From the NCBI GenBank assembly GCA_963741985.1, contig CAVUKD010000004.1, forward strand, positions 806,001 through 870,000: 64,000 nt of DNA, written 5' to 3'. A program made the position numbers and the translations under genes. Of this stretch, positions 27,657 to 36,971 are shown piece after piece; position 1 is the stretch's first letter; every line of letters starts with the position of its first letter. Below the pieces are notes generated by a model. It worked only from the letters and a program-made list of their open reading frames with translations. It made no database searches and was not told where the DNA came from. Origin of the DNA: Cryomorpha sp963741985 (GTDB taxonomy: Bacteria > Bacteroidota > Bacteroidia > Flavobacteriales_D > Cryomorphaceae).

Positions 27657-28526
27657 TTATATCGTGTCAATGAAGGTTTGCTCCTTTTGCCGAAAGGCAC
27701 GCAGGCCAATGAACAAAACGAGAACGGCCGTACAAAAGCTGTAAACAAGAAAATTTACATCCGGAATTCCCCTGCTTACAAATCCAAGCTTTATGGCTTC
27801 CAGAACCGATGCCAGCGGATTGAACAGAAGGAGATTTCCGGTTTTTCCTGTGGCGAGGGTGAGCGGATAAATAACGGGCGTGAGATAAAACAATATCTGC
27901 AAACCGGTATCGATTACGAATTGTAAATCGCGAAAAACCACGGTGAAAGAGGCGAGGATCAACCCCAATCCCAGCCCGAGCGCGGCAATCACTACCACAA
28001 GAACAGGAAGGAGCAGGAGCCACAAAGACGGCTGAACCGCACCGGTCAATACATAATATCCATAAACAAAAATCAGCAAAATAGCCTGAATTCCCGACCG
28101 GATACCCGATGAAACCACGGTTGAAAACGGCACAACCAGCCGTGGAAAATAGACCTTGCTGAAAATATGCTGACTACCGATAAAACTCTTTGCCGACTTA
28201 CGGACTATCGATGCAAAAAACTCCCAGAATGTGAGCCCTATAAGGTAAAAAAGGATTGCCGGCACCCCCTCAGTCGATATTCCTGCAAGGCGACCAAAAA
28301 TAAAGTAGAACACCGCGACTTTGATAAGCGGCTGAATAATAAGCCAGAGCGGCCCCAGAAAAGTTTGTTTGTAAACTGTGGTCAAATCACGCTTGGCCAG
28401 CAGGAAAATAAGATCGGTGTAGCCGAGGGCCTGTCTGAATCCCGAGGAAGAATGCCTCTGAGCAGAATCAACAATTAAATCCCACGATTCCTGCGTTTTT
28501 GATTGGCTGTCGCTTTCGGCTCCCAT
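27657..28526 (-). CDS. wzm: Polysaccharide ABC transporter permease
   Basis: A permease of about 289 residues with six hydrophobic segments (ABC-2 family). The ATG at 28526 (MGAESDSQSKTQES) is preferred to an upstream in-frame start because the extra N-terminus would read into the wzc 3' end and has no family character. LAKRDLTTVYKQTFLGPLW is the conserved amphipathic N-terminal helix of Wzm/TagG, and the YLTPVIYPL segment sits before the last helices. Partner of the adjacent wzt. Confidence 0.92.
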   Translation of the reverse strand: MGAESDSQSKTQESWDLIVDSAQRHSSSGFRQALGYTDLIFLLAKRDLTTVYKQTFLGPLWLIIQPLIKVAVFYFIFGRLAGISTEGVPAILFYLIGLTFWEFFASIVRKSAKSFIGSQHIFSKVYFPRLVVPFSTVVSSGIRSGIQAILLIFVYGYYVLTGAVQPSLWLLLLPVLVVVIAALGLGLGLILASFTVVFRDLQFVIDTGLQILFYLTPVIYPLTLATGKTGNLLLFNPLASVLEAIKLGFVSRGIPDVNFLVYSFCTAVLVLFIGLRAFRQKEQTFIDTI

Positions 28527-28537
28527 AGTTGAAAAGC

Positions 28538-30901
28538 TTATTCTGAACCATACTCTTTGCCATAGCCGTAACCGTATCCATACCCATATCCGTACCGATA
28601 CCCGTAGCGGCCGTAATAATACTTCCACTTCTTCTGCTTCACATTGTTCAGGATCAGTGACGTATGCTCCAGACGACTGGTCTGCACAATCTCCTCAAGG
28701 TGATGAACTCCGTTTTTGGTAGCTTTCTCGGTATTGAGTACAAATATGCCGATATCAACTTTTCGCAGCAGCACCATACTGTCCGAAATCAACATTATGG
28801 GCGGCGTGTCAATCAATATATAATCGTATTTTTCCTTCAGAATCTGAAGCAACTCTTCCACTTTGGGACTCAAAACCAGCTCAGATGCATTGGGTGGTGT
28901 GGGTCCGGCGGTAATAACATCGAGATTGTCATAATCGGTCTGCTGGATGACCTCTTCGAGACTGTGGCGCCCCACAATATACGTCGATAAACCCTTCTCA
29001 TTGAGAAGGCTCAGCGATTGATGCACCTTCGGTTTGTGCATATCGAAATCGAGAATCAGCACCCGCTTATTCGCGCTGGCAATAATGGCACCGATATTAA
29101 TCGTGCAAAAAGTCTTGCCCTCTCCCGGGTGGAGCGAGGTAAGAAGAATGGTCTTGCTGCCGGGCGAATCACGGAAATATTGCAAATTGGTGCGGATACT
29201 TCGAAATGACTCGGCAATATTCGATTTCGTGTTTCGGGTAACTACCAGCCGCTCGTCACCGCCTTCCGAAAACTGCGGAATACCGCCCATAATCGGGAGT
29301 TTGGTAATCTGCTTCAGCTCGCGGGTATTTTGAATACGGTCGAAGAAAAGGGTGCGGATAAAAGCAATAAGCAAGGCCAACAACAACCCAACCGCAATAA
29401 AATAATACACCACCTTAGCCTTCTCCGGACCAACAACGCCCAGCCCGCGGGCCACTTCGATAACCCCAACTTCGGGAACGATCGCCGCTCGGGCAATAAT
29501 GGTATTCGCCTTCTTCTCAAGCAAATACACGTACATCTTCTCATTTACACTGAGATTGCGCTTAATATTCAAAATCTCCCGTTGCGATTGCGGCAATTTT
29601 CGCAGAAGCGATTCATAATAGCTCACCTCCTTACTCACATCATCGATATGATCGTTTATAGCTTTTCGCAAATTGGTGATGTAAACCATAATATTTGACC
29701 GCAAAGACTGAATGGTCTTCTCGACACGCTCCGATCCGGGACTTGCCGCTTTTACATCGTAAGCAGCCTGCGATCGCTGCACTTCGAGGTTGTAAAGCTC
29801 CTTTAGAGATGACTCCAAAAAATCGTCGTCGGTAATGTAAAGTGCCGGCGGAAGAAGCCGCTCCTCCGTTTTATTAACCAGATAATCCTCAAGCGAGGAG
29901 AGCGTTTCGAGCTTCAGTTTTTGTTCCCGCCGCTGCCCCTCGTAGGAGAGAAGTTTTTCAAAAAATTCGGATTGCTCACGCGTGAGGTCGAGAATGTCCT
30001 TGTCTTCTTTATAATTTTCGAGATTGGTCTCAATAGAGTCGAGAATATGGGTAATGCCCACCAACTGGCGGTCGATATAACTGAGCGTATTCTCATTCAG
30101 ATCTATCTGCGACTGGATTGTATAGTCGATATAGGTGGAAGAAAGAGAATCCAGAAACATTTTGGCTTTGGCAGCCAAATGGTCTTTTACCGAAATCTCA
30201 AGAATACTGGTACCCTCCTCATTTTCAATTTGCAATGAAGACTGGTACGACTTTACAAGATATGCCTTGCTATTGACAATAAACCGGTAATTATTTTCTT
30301 TGAGTCGCTCAAAAGTCTCGTCGTTGATAAGCGGATTTCGGTTTACACGCAGCACATATTCGCTGCTAATAATATCGGTATTGAAATTATGGGTTCGCTG
30401 AACGGTTTCACCTTCTTTTTCGAACGTCAGAAGAAATTGTTCCTTATTCAAGACTTTCACATCAAAAGGCACCCCATAGAGCTGGCCTCCATTGCTTTCG
30501 ATAAGCTGCACCTTAAGATCAAAGGCATCGATACGCGGTATTTCGGTCGTTTTTACACGGCCAACAATAAAATAAGATATTTGAAAATCGAGTTTGTCGA
30601 GCGTCTTGGAGATCAGATCATGCGACTGCAATACCCTTATCTGATTGGTAATCTGGCTCACATTGCCATTATACCCGGTAAGGTTGCGATAGATTTGGGT
30701 TTGGTATTCAGTATTGGTACCGCCCCCGAGAAGGATTTCAGTCTTTGCACCGTATTCATCGGCCATTCTGTGTACATAAAAGTACGCAGCAATACCAGCC
30801 AATAGTGGCAGAAGAAGGATGATGAACCAATTCTTCGATACAAATTTCCAAACGATCAACAGATCATCAACATCAACAATGTTGCTTTTCTTTTCTACCA
30901 T
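28538..30901 (-). CDS. wzc: Polysaccharide co-polymerase with BY-kinase domain
   Basis: A 787-residue inner-membrane protein combining a Wzz chain-length domain (first TM near residues 28-50, periplasmic coiled region, second TM near residues 505-525) with a cytoplasmic tyrosine autokinase. The kinase has Walker A HPGEGKT (591-597), Walker A' ILDFDMHKP (~616-624) and Walker B ILIDTPP (~698-704). A Tyr/Gly-rich tail (about 761-785) holds around ten tyrosines, the usual autophosphorylation cluster. It controls polymer length and export. A TACCTTTG box lies 21 bases upstream. Confidence 0.94.
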   Translation of the reverse strand: MVEKKSNIVDVDDLLIVWKFVSKNWFIILLLPLLAGIAAYFYVHRMADEYGAKTEILLGGGTNTEYQTQIYRNLTGYNGNVSQITNQIRVLQSHDLISKTLDKLDFQISYFIVGRVKTTEIPRIDAFDLKVQLIESNGGQLYGVPFDVKVLNKEQFLLTFEKEGETVQRTHNFNTDIISSEYVLRVNRNPLINDETFERLKENNYRFIVNSKAYLVKSYQSSLQIENEEGTSILEISVKDHLAAKAKMFLDSLSSTYIDYTIQSQIDLNENTLSYIDRQLVGITHILDSIETNLENYKEDKDILDLTREQSEFFEKLLSYEGQRREQKLKLETLSSLEDYLVNKTEERLLPPALYITDDDFLESSLKELYNLEVQRSQAAYDVKAASPGSERVEKTIQSLRSNIMVYITNLRKAINDHIDDVSKEVSYYESLLRKLPQSQREILNIKRNLSVNEKMYVYLLEKKANTIIARAAIVPEVGVIEVARGLGVVGPEKAKVVYYFIAVGLLLALLIAFIRTLFFDRIQNTRELKQITKLPIMGGIPQFSEGGDERLVVTRNTKSNIAESFRSIRTNLQYFRDSPGSKTILLTSLHPGEGKTFCTINIGAIIASANKRVLILDFDMHKPKVHQSLSLLNEKGLSTYIVGRHSLEEVIQQTDYDNLDVITAGPTPPNASELVLSPKVEELLQILKEKYDYILIDTPPIMLISDSMVLLRKVDIGIFVLNTEKATKNGVHHLEEIVQTSRLEHTSLILNNVKQKKWKYYYGRYGYRYGYGYGYGYGYGKEYGSE

Positions 30902-30921
30902 TCGCGCGATTGAACAATTTA

Positions 30922-30929
30922 CAAAGGTA
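30922..30929 (-). promoter_or_regulatory. Bacteroidota -7 promoter box (TACCTTTG) upstream of wzc
   Basis: TACCTTTG on the minus strand matches TAnnTTTG and lies 21 bases before the wzc ATG. The M1 peptidase gene has a nearly identical box (TACCTTCG) at almost the same distance, which strengthens both. No clear -33 TTG is visible. Confidence 0.5.
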
Positions 30930-30944
30930 AAATTTCAGAGATAC

Positions 30945-31368
30945 TAATGACATGGTTTAATATTTCGGGAGGAAAAATTTACAGGCGTTACGTGCGGGGG
31001 CGTTGCGCGTAGGGGCGCGGGCGCATGGGGGCGCGGCGCGGGGGGCGTTGCGTGTAGAGGCGTTGCGTGTAGAGGCGTTGCATGCAACGCCTCTACAACA
31101 CCGAAATTCGTAATTCGTAATTCGTAATTAATTTTCCCACGCACCGCCCCCAGCCCCTGAAGGGGAGCTCCCACCGCACCAACGCTTGAACATTTTCGGA
31201 TATTAATTTCGTCCCCTCCTCTCTGACCTTAAAGCCCCGCCGCGCTGGTTATTTACCCTGTCCATCTCCAATACGCTACCGCGCGATTGTATCGCGTGGT
31301 TAAAAACCCAAAACAATCTCAAACACCGAAAACCTTCTCGTGACCAGCGACTCGTGACTCGAGACTTT
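30945..31368. repeat. Intergenic repeat mosaic with REP-like element
   Basis: No gene is supported. It contains a GTAGAGGCGTTGC phrase repeated in tandem and then inverted (hairpin near 31060-31095), ATTCGTAATTCGTAATT near 31110, one copy of the GC-rich REP-like element CCCCTGAAGGGGAGCTCCC near 31155, CGCGATTGTATCGCG (a six-base-pair hairpin with a three-base loop) near 31272, and GTGACTCGAGAC-type text at the right end. Confidence 0.75.
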
Positions 31369-31370
31369 TA

Positions 31371-33254
31371 TCATTTCTCCCAAACATCATCCCCCACAAC
31401 AGCATCCATAAAAATCCCGCCATCAAGGGAAACCTTCTTAACACTCCCCACACCACTCAGCACCACCACAGCCGTTTTGGCATCTGTCTCCCAGATTTCG
31501 GGTGTCTGATGATACACAAGAGATGTCCCATCTTGCATTCCTAAAACAATATCCACCGGAGCCGGCATACCACCCGTATTACGGAGCGTTATCGTCACCC
31601 CATTATCCATGATCTCCACCTTCTCAATCCCCATATCAATATAGTTCATACTATAATACCAGCGCTCCCAAAACCAGTTCAAATTCTTTCCCGAAAGGTC
31701 ATTAAACGAATTGAAAAAATCCCACGGAATAGGGTGCTTCCCGTGCCACCGGTCCATATACCCGCGCAATACCTTATTGAATGTTGCCTCACCAAGCATA
31801 TCCCTCACCGCCAGATAGCCCAGTGCAGCTTTTTCATACATATTGTACGCCAGCCCCTTACCACGCAACGTATTCGAAGGCAGAATAATCGGAATATTCG
31901 CCTCCAGGGAAGCGTCATTGGTAACCCGGGTAACCCGAAAATTCTTAAACACCTCCGTAGCTTCCTCCACTCCAATATCGTCAATCGCAATCAAGTATTC
32001 CATAGCCGTAGCCCAGCCCTCATCCATGTATGCAAATCGCGTTTCGTTGATCCCCATATAAAACGGAAACCAGGTATGCGCAATCTCATGCTCAGCCGTA
32101 AACATCGTCTCTCGCGGCTCCTCCGGATTCGAACTGTCATTTGCCATCATCGGATATTCCATATCGGCAAATCCCCGCACAACCGTCATCTTCGAATACG
32201 GATAAGCCACCCCCGGCGTATTCTCCGAAAACCATTTTAAAGAATGCTTTCCGTACTCCACCATTGCCTGAAAGTCCGTCGCCTTTTCATCATACGCTGC
32301 CTGCACACTGGCTCTGCGATTCGTTTTGGCATCGACCACCACACTCCCCGCATCCCAATTGTATGTATTACTCACCGCCAGCGCCACATCGCTCACATTC
32401 TCAGCCTTCCACTTCCATGTATTGACATCTGCCTGCTTCGTAATCTGCTGCTTCAGCAAATCTTGCGGCGTAGCGATTTGAATCACTTCATCGCTCGTCA
32501 TGGACTTCTTAAGCTTCGCCGCATATTCCGGTTGCAGCACCTCATTCGGATTTAGCAGCGTGCCCGTAGCCCAAACAATATAATTTTTCGGTACGCTCAC
32601 TTCAAAATTGTAGTCATTGAAATCATTGTAAAACTCCTGCCTTCCGGTAAAAGCCATCTTATCCCACCCCATATAATCATCGTACACAGCCACCCGCGGA
32701 TAAAAATAAGCCAGAAAAAAACTCGTACTGTCATCGATAACCCCTTCGCGGTCTATCCCATCCGACAAGTCGTAATGCCAGTCGATATCCAGTTTTACCT
32801 CGCCTTTCGGCAAAAGCGGTTTCTCCAGCTCCACGATCCAGTTGATACCGTCATCGCTATCGCCCCAGTTCTTCTTTACCCCATTTTCGCTGTAGCTGTC
32901 AATATGTACACCCGAAGTAAGATATCCATCCTCCACCGCAAACATCTGCACCGCACCCGGCTTGTGCTGATTCAATATCAATTTAAAACTCAGCTGCTGC
33001 AGCGTATCCGGGCTATTGTTGGAATAGGTTATGGTTTCACTTCCGTGAACAGTTCGGCTCGGCGGCATCACGTCGATCTTTATGGTGTAACTCCCGTGGT
33101 TTTGCCAATAATTCACCCCAGGCTTGCCACTCATATCCCGCGTCTTATTCTTGTACGCTTTCTGCACATCCCGCGGCATATAAAGCTCCTGCCCAAAAGC
33201 AGTTACACTAATCAATATACCAATACCGGCAGCAATGATGGACTTTATTCTCAT
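31371..33254 (-). CDS. M1-family metallopeptidase (secreted)
   Basis: A 627-residue zinc aminopeptidase with an N-terminal signal peptide (MRIKSIIAAGIGILISVTAFG). The zinc motif is complete: HEIAH followed after 18 residues by the Glu of YMDEGWAT. The gluzincin N-terminal beta domain precedes it. The usual GAMEN exopeptidase motif is not obvious; GFADMEYPM occupies that place, as in related Bacteroidota M1 proteins. It is likely periplasmic or outer-membrane associated and is not part of polysaccharide assembly. Confidence 0.9.
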   Translation of the reverse strand: MRIKSIIAAGIGILISVTAFGQELYMPRDVQKAYKNKTRDMSGKPGVNYWQNHGSYTIKIDVMPPSRTVHGSETITYSNNSPDTLQQLSFKLILNQHKPGAVQMFAVEDGYLTSGVHIDSYSENGVKKNWGDSDDGINWIVELEKPLLPKGEVKLDIDWHYDLSDGIDREGVIDDSTSFFLAYFYPRVAVYDDYMGWDKMAFTGRQEFYNDFNDYNFEVSVPKNYIVWATGTLLNPNEVLQPEYAAKLKKSMTSDEVIQIATPQDLLKQQITKQADVNTWKWKAENVSDVALAVSNTYNWDAGSVVVDAKTNRRASVQAAYDEKATDFQAMVEYGKHSLKWFSENTPGVAYPYSKMTVVRGFADMEYPMMANDSSNPEEPRETMFTAEHEIAHTWFPFYMGINETRFAYMDEGWATAMEYLIAIDDIGVEEATEVFKNFRVTRVTNDASLEANIPIILPSNTLRGKGLAYNMYEKAALGYLAVRDMLGEATFNKVLRGYMDRWHGKHPIPWDFFNSFNDLSGKNLNWFWERWYYSMNYIDMGIEKVEIMDNGVTITLRNTGGMPAPVDIVLGMQDGTSLVYHQTPEIWETDAKTAVVVLSGVGSVKKVSLDGGIFMDAVVGDDVWEK

Positions 33255-33275
33255 TTCGAATGTTTTTTGAAGCGA

Positions 33276-33283
33276 CGAAGGTA
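33276..33283 (-). promoter_or_regulatory. Bacteroidota -7 promoter box (TACCTTCG) upstream of the M1 peptidase
   Basis: TACCTTCG on the minus strand differs from TAnnTTTG at one position and sits 22 bases before the ATG, the same spacing as the wzc box. Confidence 0.42.
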
Positions 33284-33289
33284 ATGGTT

Positions 33290-33960
33290 TGGTTTTTGGT
33301 GATTAGTTTTTGGTGATTGGTTTTTGGCTCCGTCATCCTGAACTTGTTTCAGAATCTCATCCTCCAGCACCGAAAACCCCGTCAGCAGATCTTCCTACGC
33401 GCCGCCCCCAGCCCCTAAAGGGGAGCTCCCACCGCACCCACAACAACTCCATTTCCGAATAATAACCCCACATCTTTTAACCATAGAAGGCATATAACCC
33501 ACACCTCTATTCTTAAATGAACTTATATGCCTTATATGGTTCAGAAAACACAACCACCAATCGCTGCGCTGATTATTACTCCCTGCGGTCGTGAGATCGC
33601 GTTGCTAAGTTTACCCTGCGCCCATCCAATCAATTCCCATCCGCTACGGCGCGATTGTATCGCGTGGTTCAAAAAAATACAGCCTTCAAACCGTCAGCCT
33701 TCGATCAATTCCTATCTGCTGCGCTGGGTTTTTACCCTGCGCCCAACAAATCAATTTCTACCCATCCTCCACACACGTCTCCCTCTGCGCCCTCCGCGTA
33801 ATTACTCTGCGAAACTCGCGGTTAAATCACCCCCAACCCTAAAATCTCTGAACATCCTCCAACACCCGAAATTCGTATTTCGTTTTTCATAATTAAATCC
33901 AAAACAACCTCCAGCACAGAAAATTTTGCCTATTGCCTATTGCCTATTGCGGCGTAAGCC
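33290..33960. repeat. Intergenic repeat mosaic
   Basis: No gene is supported; a 121-residue open frame here follows repeat text only. Recognisable units are GGTGATTAGTTTTTGGTGAT at the left, CCTGAACTTGTTTCAG near 33338, the REP-like CCCCTAAAGGGGAGCTCCC near 33414, CGCGATTGTATCGCG near 33650, GCTGCGCTGGGTTTTTACCC near 33719, a CTCTGCG...GCGGTTAAAT phrase near 33785-33826, and GCCTATTGCCTATTGCC near 33930. Confidence 0.75.
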
Positions 33961-33968
33961 TATTTTCC

Positions 33969-33976
33969 TAAATTCG
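33969..33976 (+). promoter_or_regulatory. Possible -7 promoter box (TAAATTCG) upstream of the MBOAT gene
   Basis: TAAATTCG fits the TAnnTT(T/C)G pattern seen before several genes in this window and ends 23 bases before the GTG start at 34000. Confidence 0.35.
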
Positions 33977-33999
33977 CCCCCACAACCCTACCCAAGAAA

Positions 34000-35445
34000 G
34001 TGCTCTTCAACAGCATTGATTTCGCCATATTCCTCCCCATCGTATTCGCCATTTACTGGCTTATAAAAAACACCCGTTACCAAAATCTATTCATCCTTTT
34101 CGCCAGCTATGTATTTTACGGCTGGTGGGACTACCGATTCCTCGCCCTTATTGCCCTAAGCACCATTATCGACTACACCCTCGGTCTCCAGATAAATAAG
34201 ACCTCAATACCCAAACGAAAACGCCTCTTCCTCACCCTAAGCATCCTCGCCAACCTCGGCATGCTCGGTTTTTTCAAGTACTACAACTTCTTCATAGACA
34301 ATTTCAAGGAAGCCTTCACCTTCTTCGGTGGAAATATCGATTTCGGATACCTCGACATTGTCCTCCCCGTAGGAATTAGCTTCTACACTTTCCAAACCCT
34401 GAGCTACACCATCGATGTGTACCGCAACAAGCTGGAGCCCACATCCCACTTTGTATCCTTCGCCGCTTTTGTAAGCTTCTTCCCACAGCTCGTTGCCGGC
34501 CCCATTGAGCGTGCAACAAACCTCCTGCCTCAATTTGCTGTAAAGCGAAAATTCTCCTATCCCCTCGCCGTCGATGGAATGCGTCAGATCCTTTGGGGCC
34601 TCTTCAAAAAGATGGTCATCGCCGATAACTGCGCCGGATTCGTGAACACCATCTTCAGCAACCCCGACGCCTACCCCGCCAGCACCCTCGCCATGGGAGC
34701 CGTATTCTTCGCTTTTCAGATCTACGGCGACTTCTCCGGCTACTCCGATATAGCCATCGGAACAGCGCGCCTCTTTGGATTCAACCTCATGCAAAACTTC
34801 GCCTACCCATACTTCTCCCGCGACATTGCCGAATTCTGGCGCCGCTGGCATATAAGCCTCTCTACCTGGTTTCGCGATTACCTCTATATCCCCCTTGGCG
34901 GAAGCCGCGGATCGCAAAGCATGACCATCCGAAATATCTTCATCATATTCATCGTCAGCGGATTCTGGCACGGTGCCAACTGGACCTTCATCACCTGGGG
35001 AGCCCTCAATGCCCTTTTCTTCCTGCCCCTCTACATTTTCAACCAAAACCGCAAAAACTTAATCCACATACAGACCCGCTACCTCCTGCCCACCTTTCGC
35101 GATGCCCTGGCCATCCTCACCACCTTCACCCTCACCACCATCGCATGGATATTTTTTCGCGCAAGCTCCATCTCCGACGCCCTTCATTACTGCAAACTCC
35201 TGATATCAAAGTCCCTCTTTACCCTTCCGGAAATAGATAACCTCTCCGGCGCCCTGCTGTGCATGTTCTTCATCGCCATCCTCCTCTTCGCCGAGTGGAC
35301 CGGCCGCGCCTACCTCCACCCCCTCAAAGAAATGCGCTACTGCAAACCCCGCTGGTCGCGCTGGCTCGTGTACATCCTCCTCATCGCCGCCATCGGGCTC
35401 TTCATGCAGACTAAAGAGACTCCGTTTATCTACTTTCAGTTCTGA
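34000..35445 (+). CDS. MBOAT-family membrane O-acyltransferase (AlgI-like)
   Basis: A 481-residue polytopic protein starting from GTG. The order of segments is that of AlgI/DltB/PatA-type MBOAT proteins: SIDFAIFLPIVFAIYW at the start, LPVGISFYTFQTLSYTIDVY, the cytoplasmic EFWRRWHISLSTWFRDYLY block, and SGFWHGANWTF with the invariant His. It moves acyl groups across the membrane for O-acetylation of an exported polysaccharide. The SGNH protein at 37540-38461 is its expected periplasmic partner; an IS110 element now separates the two. Codon third positions are strikingly C-rich. Confidence 0.93.
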   Translation: MLFNSIDFAIFLPIVFAIYWLIKNTRYQNLFILFASYVFYGWWDYRFLALIALSTIIDYTLGLQINKTSIPKRKRLFLTLSILANLGMLGFFKYYNFFIDNFKEAFTFFGGNIDFGYLDIVLPVGISFYTFQTLSYTIDVYRNKLEPTSHFVSFAAFVSFFPQLVAGPIERATNLLPQFAVKRKFSYPLAVDGMRQILWGLFKKMVIADNCAGFVNTIFSNPDAYPASTLAMGAVFFAFQIYGDFSGYSDIAIGTARLFGFNLMQNFAYPYFSRDIAEFWRRWHISLSTWFRDYLYIPLGGSRGSQSMTIRNIFIIFIVSGFWHGANWTFITWGALNALFFLPLYIFNQNRKNLIHIQTRYLLPTFRDALAILTTFTLTTIAWIFFRASSISDALHYCKLLISKSLFTLPEIDNLSGALLCMFFIAILLFAEWTGRAYLHPLKEMRYCKPRWSRWLVYILLIAAIGLFMQTKETPFIYFQF

Positions 35446-35448
35446 GTG

Positions 35449-35624
35449 AGACAGGAAAAATTTTTTCAATTTTTCCGTATTCGAACTCATCCCGAGTAGC
35501 GCAGCGGAATCGGGATATGGGGTTTTTAGTTCCATCATCCGTGTCATCCTGAACTTGTTTCAGGATCTCATGTAAGATGCAGCTCACTCAATTAAAAACC
35601 CTCTTCCCACGCGCCGCCCCGACC
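35449..35624. repeat. Short intergenic repeat segment left of the IS110 element
   Basis: It contains CCTGAACTTGTTTCAGGATC near 35549, a hairpin-forming dispersed element also present near 33340 and 56155, and the left half of the REP-like element, CGCGCCGCCCCGACC, at 35610-35624, cut by the IS110 insertion. Confidence 0.7.
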
Positions 35625-35644
35625 CTTTTATGTTTGCAAAGAGA

Positions 35645-35870
35645 GAATACCTCAAGTATATTTTCGGTATTCAATCCGGGTCTTTATATTGTTGTCCATA
35701 CAAAGTATATCGACCTGGTGCACAAGGCCACTCGACCCAAGATGAGCATTTTAAGCTACATCGTCCTTTAGGTTTAGCCTGTGCACTTTTTGATCTTCAT
35801 GAGTCTGAACAGTACTTAAGGCCGAAGTGATCGAGCTTGAATAAGATAAAAGGATAGACGTGGGGAGATC
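35645..35870 (+). ncRNA. Putative IS110 bridge RNA (target and donor loops)
   Basis: The 5' noncoding part of the IS110 element folds by eye into three hairpins. (1) GAATACC 35645-35651 pairs with GGTATTC 35666-35672. (2) GTGCAC-A-AGGC 35718-35728 pairs with GCCTGTGCAC 35777-35786 and closes an internal loop; an apical stem is made by GATG/CATC and AGC/GCT. (3) GATCT 35792-35796 pairs with AGATC 35866-35870, with GTCT/AGAC inside, an internal loop and an apical stem near 35816-35840. Loop 2 carries CGACCC (35733-35738), identical to the left target, and CCTTTAGG (35765-35772), complementary to the right target. Loop 3 carries ACAGTAC (35809-35815), identical to the element's right end, and ATAAAAGG (35846-35853), complementary to the joined core and left end. 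This is the published IS621 bridge-RNA layout. Exact ends are unknown. Confidence 0.82.
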
Positions 35871-35900
35871 TGGTTGTTATACAATTAAATAGTAAATACC

Positions 35901-36971
35901 ATGAAAAAACAGTGTGTAGGCATAGATATGTCTAAAGATAACTTCACAGTTAGAATATGCAGTAAGTCATCAAACGACGAACTGAGTTACTCAACCAGTA
36001 AGAAATTTGATAATACCAAAAAAGGCTATAATCAGTTGATTCGCTGGGCTGGCAAAGAAACCCATAAAGAGGTACCACTCGTTTTTCTTATGGAGGCCAC
36101 AGGATCCTACCATGAAGGATTGGCATATCATCTGCACGGAATTGGAAAAACAGTACATATTGCACTATCAAACACATCTAAATACTATTTTAAAAGTCTC
36201 AATATCAAAACCAAGACCGATGATGTGGATGCCAAGATCTTGGCTAAGTTCGGAGTGGAGCGGTCACACTATGAGTGGCATCCAGCCAAAAAGATCTTCC
36301 GTAAAATGAGAGATCTAAGTCGCTATAGAATACAGCTACAAGAGCAGAAAACTGCCTTATCTAATATAGCACACAGCAAGGAATATTCTCACGACGTTTC
36401 AGCCGATATAAAGAAGAGTAATAAGAAATTGATCGCGATGCTGGATAAAGAAATTACCATGATTAAAGCGAAACTTGAAGCACTTGTCGCTACCGACGAA
36501 GAACTTTCTGAGCGGATAGAACAAATTTGTACCACCAAAGGGTGCGGCATTCAAAGTGTAGCAGGTATCGTGGCGGAGACTAATGGATTTGAAAACTTCC
36601 ATAACAGTAAGCAGCTGACGAGTTATGCTGGTTTTGATATCGTCCATCAAGAATCCGGTACATCTGTAAAAGGTAAGACGCGCATATCCAAAAAAGGAAA
36701 CCGATATATCAGGCATTTGATGTACCACCCAGCAATGTCGGCATCAATACACGTCCCTGAGTTCAATAACTTGCGAAACAGAGTTCTACAAAGGTCAAAA
36801 ATACCAATGAAAGCGCAAGTCGCTGTACAGAGAAAGCTCCTTGCTTTGATCTATACACTTTGGAAAAACCAAACGCAATATGAACCAGATTATCATAGAA
36901 AAAAGATAGCCCGGACCGAAGCCCGAGCTACACAGGATAAATCCTTAACGGATCTTCCTTTGGAAATGTAA
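35901..36971 (+). CDS. IS110-family transposase (DEDD recombinase)
   Basis: A 356-residue RNA-guided recombinase. The RuvC-like N-terminal domain has Asp9 (GIDMSKD), Glu65 (MEATG), and Asp107 and Asp110 (TDDVDAK), the full DEDD set. A coiled-coil-like linker follows (about 140-205). The C-terminal Transposase_20 domain starts GCGIQSVAGIV and includes TSYAGFDIVHQESGTS, where Ser252 or Ser255 is the likely catalytic Ser. The frame is intact. The length and the position of the long noncoding region on the 5' side place it in the IS110 group and not IS1111. Confidence 0.95.
   Translation: MKKQCVGIDMSKDNFTVRICSKSSNDELSYSTSKKFDNTKKGYNQLIRWAGKETHKEVPLVFLMEATGSYHEGLAYHLHGIGKTVHIALSNTSKYYFKSLNIKTKTDDVDAKILAKFGVERSHYEWHPAKKIFRKMRDLSRYRIQLQEQKTALSNIAHSKEYSHDVSADIKKSNKKLIAMLDKEITMIKAKLEALVATDEELSERIEQICTTKGCGIQSVAGIVAETNGFENFHNSKQLTSYAGFDIVHQESGTSVKGKTRISKKGNRYIRHLMYHPAMSASIHVPEFNNLRNRVLQRSKIPMKAQVAVQRKLLALIYTLWKNQTQYEPDYHRKKIARTEARATQDKSLTDLPLEM

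Noticed and set aside
34237..35046. 269-residue open frame antisense to the MBOAT gene
   Set aside because: It is acidic, low in complexity and mirrors the C-rich codons of the real gene; the MBOAT frame carries complete family motifs.
35577..35830. Small open frames upstream of the IS110 transposase
   Set aside because: They cross the IS boundary or overlap the folded noncoding RNA and show no protein-like conservation; the RNA interpretation explains the sequence better.
35901..36971. Piv-type DNA invertase role for the IS110-like protein
   Set aside because: Piv invertases are related, but no inverted recombination sites flank a promoter or gene here, and the ends and empty site show a simple insertion.
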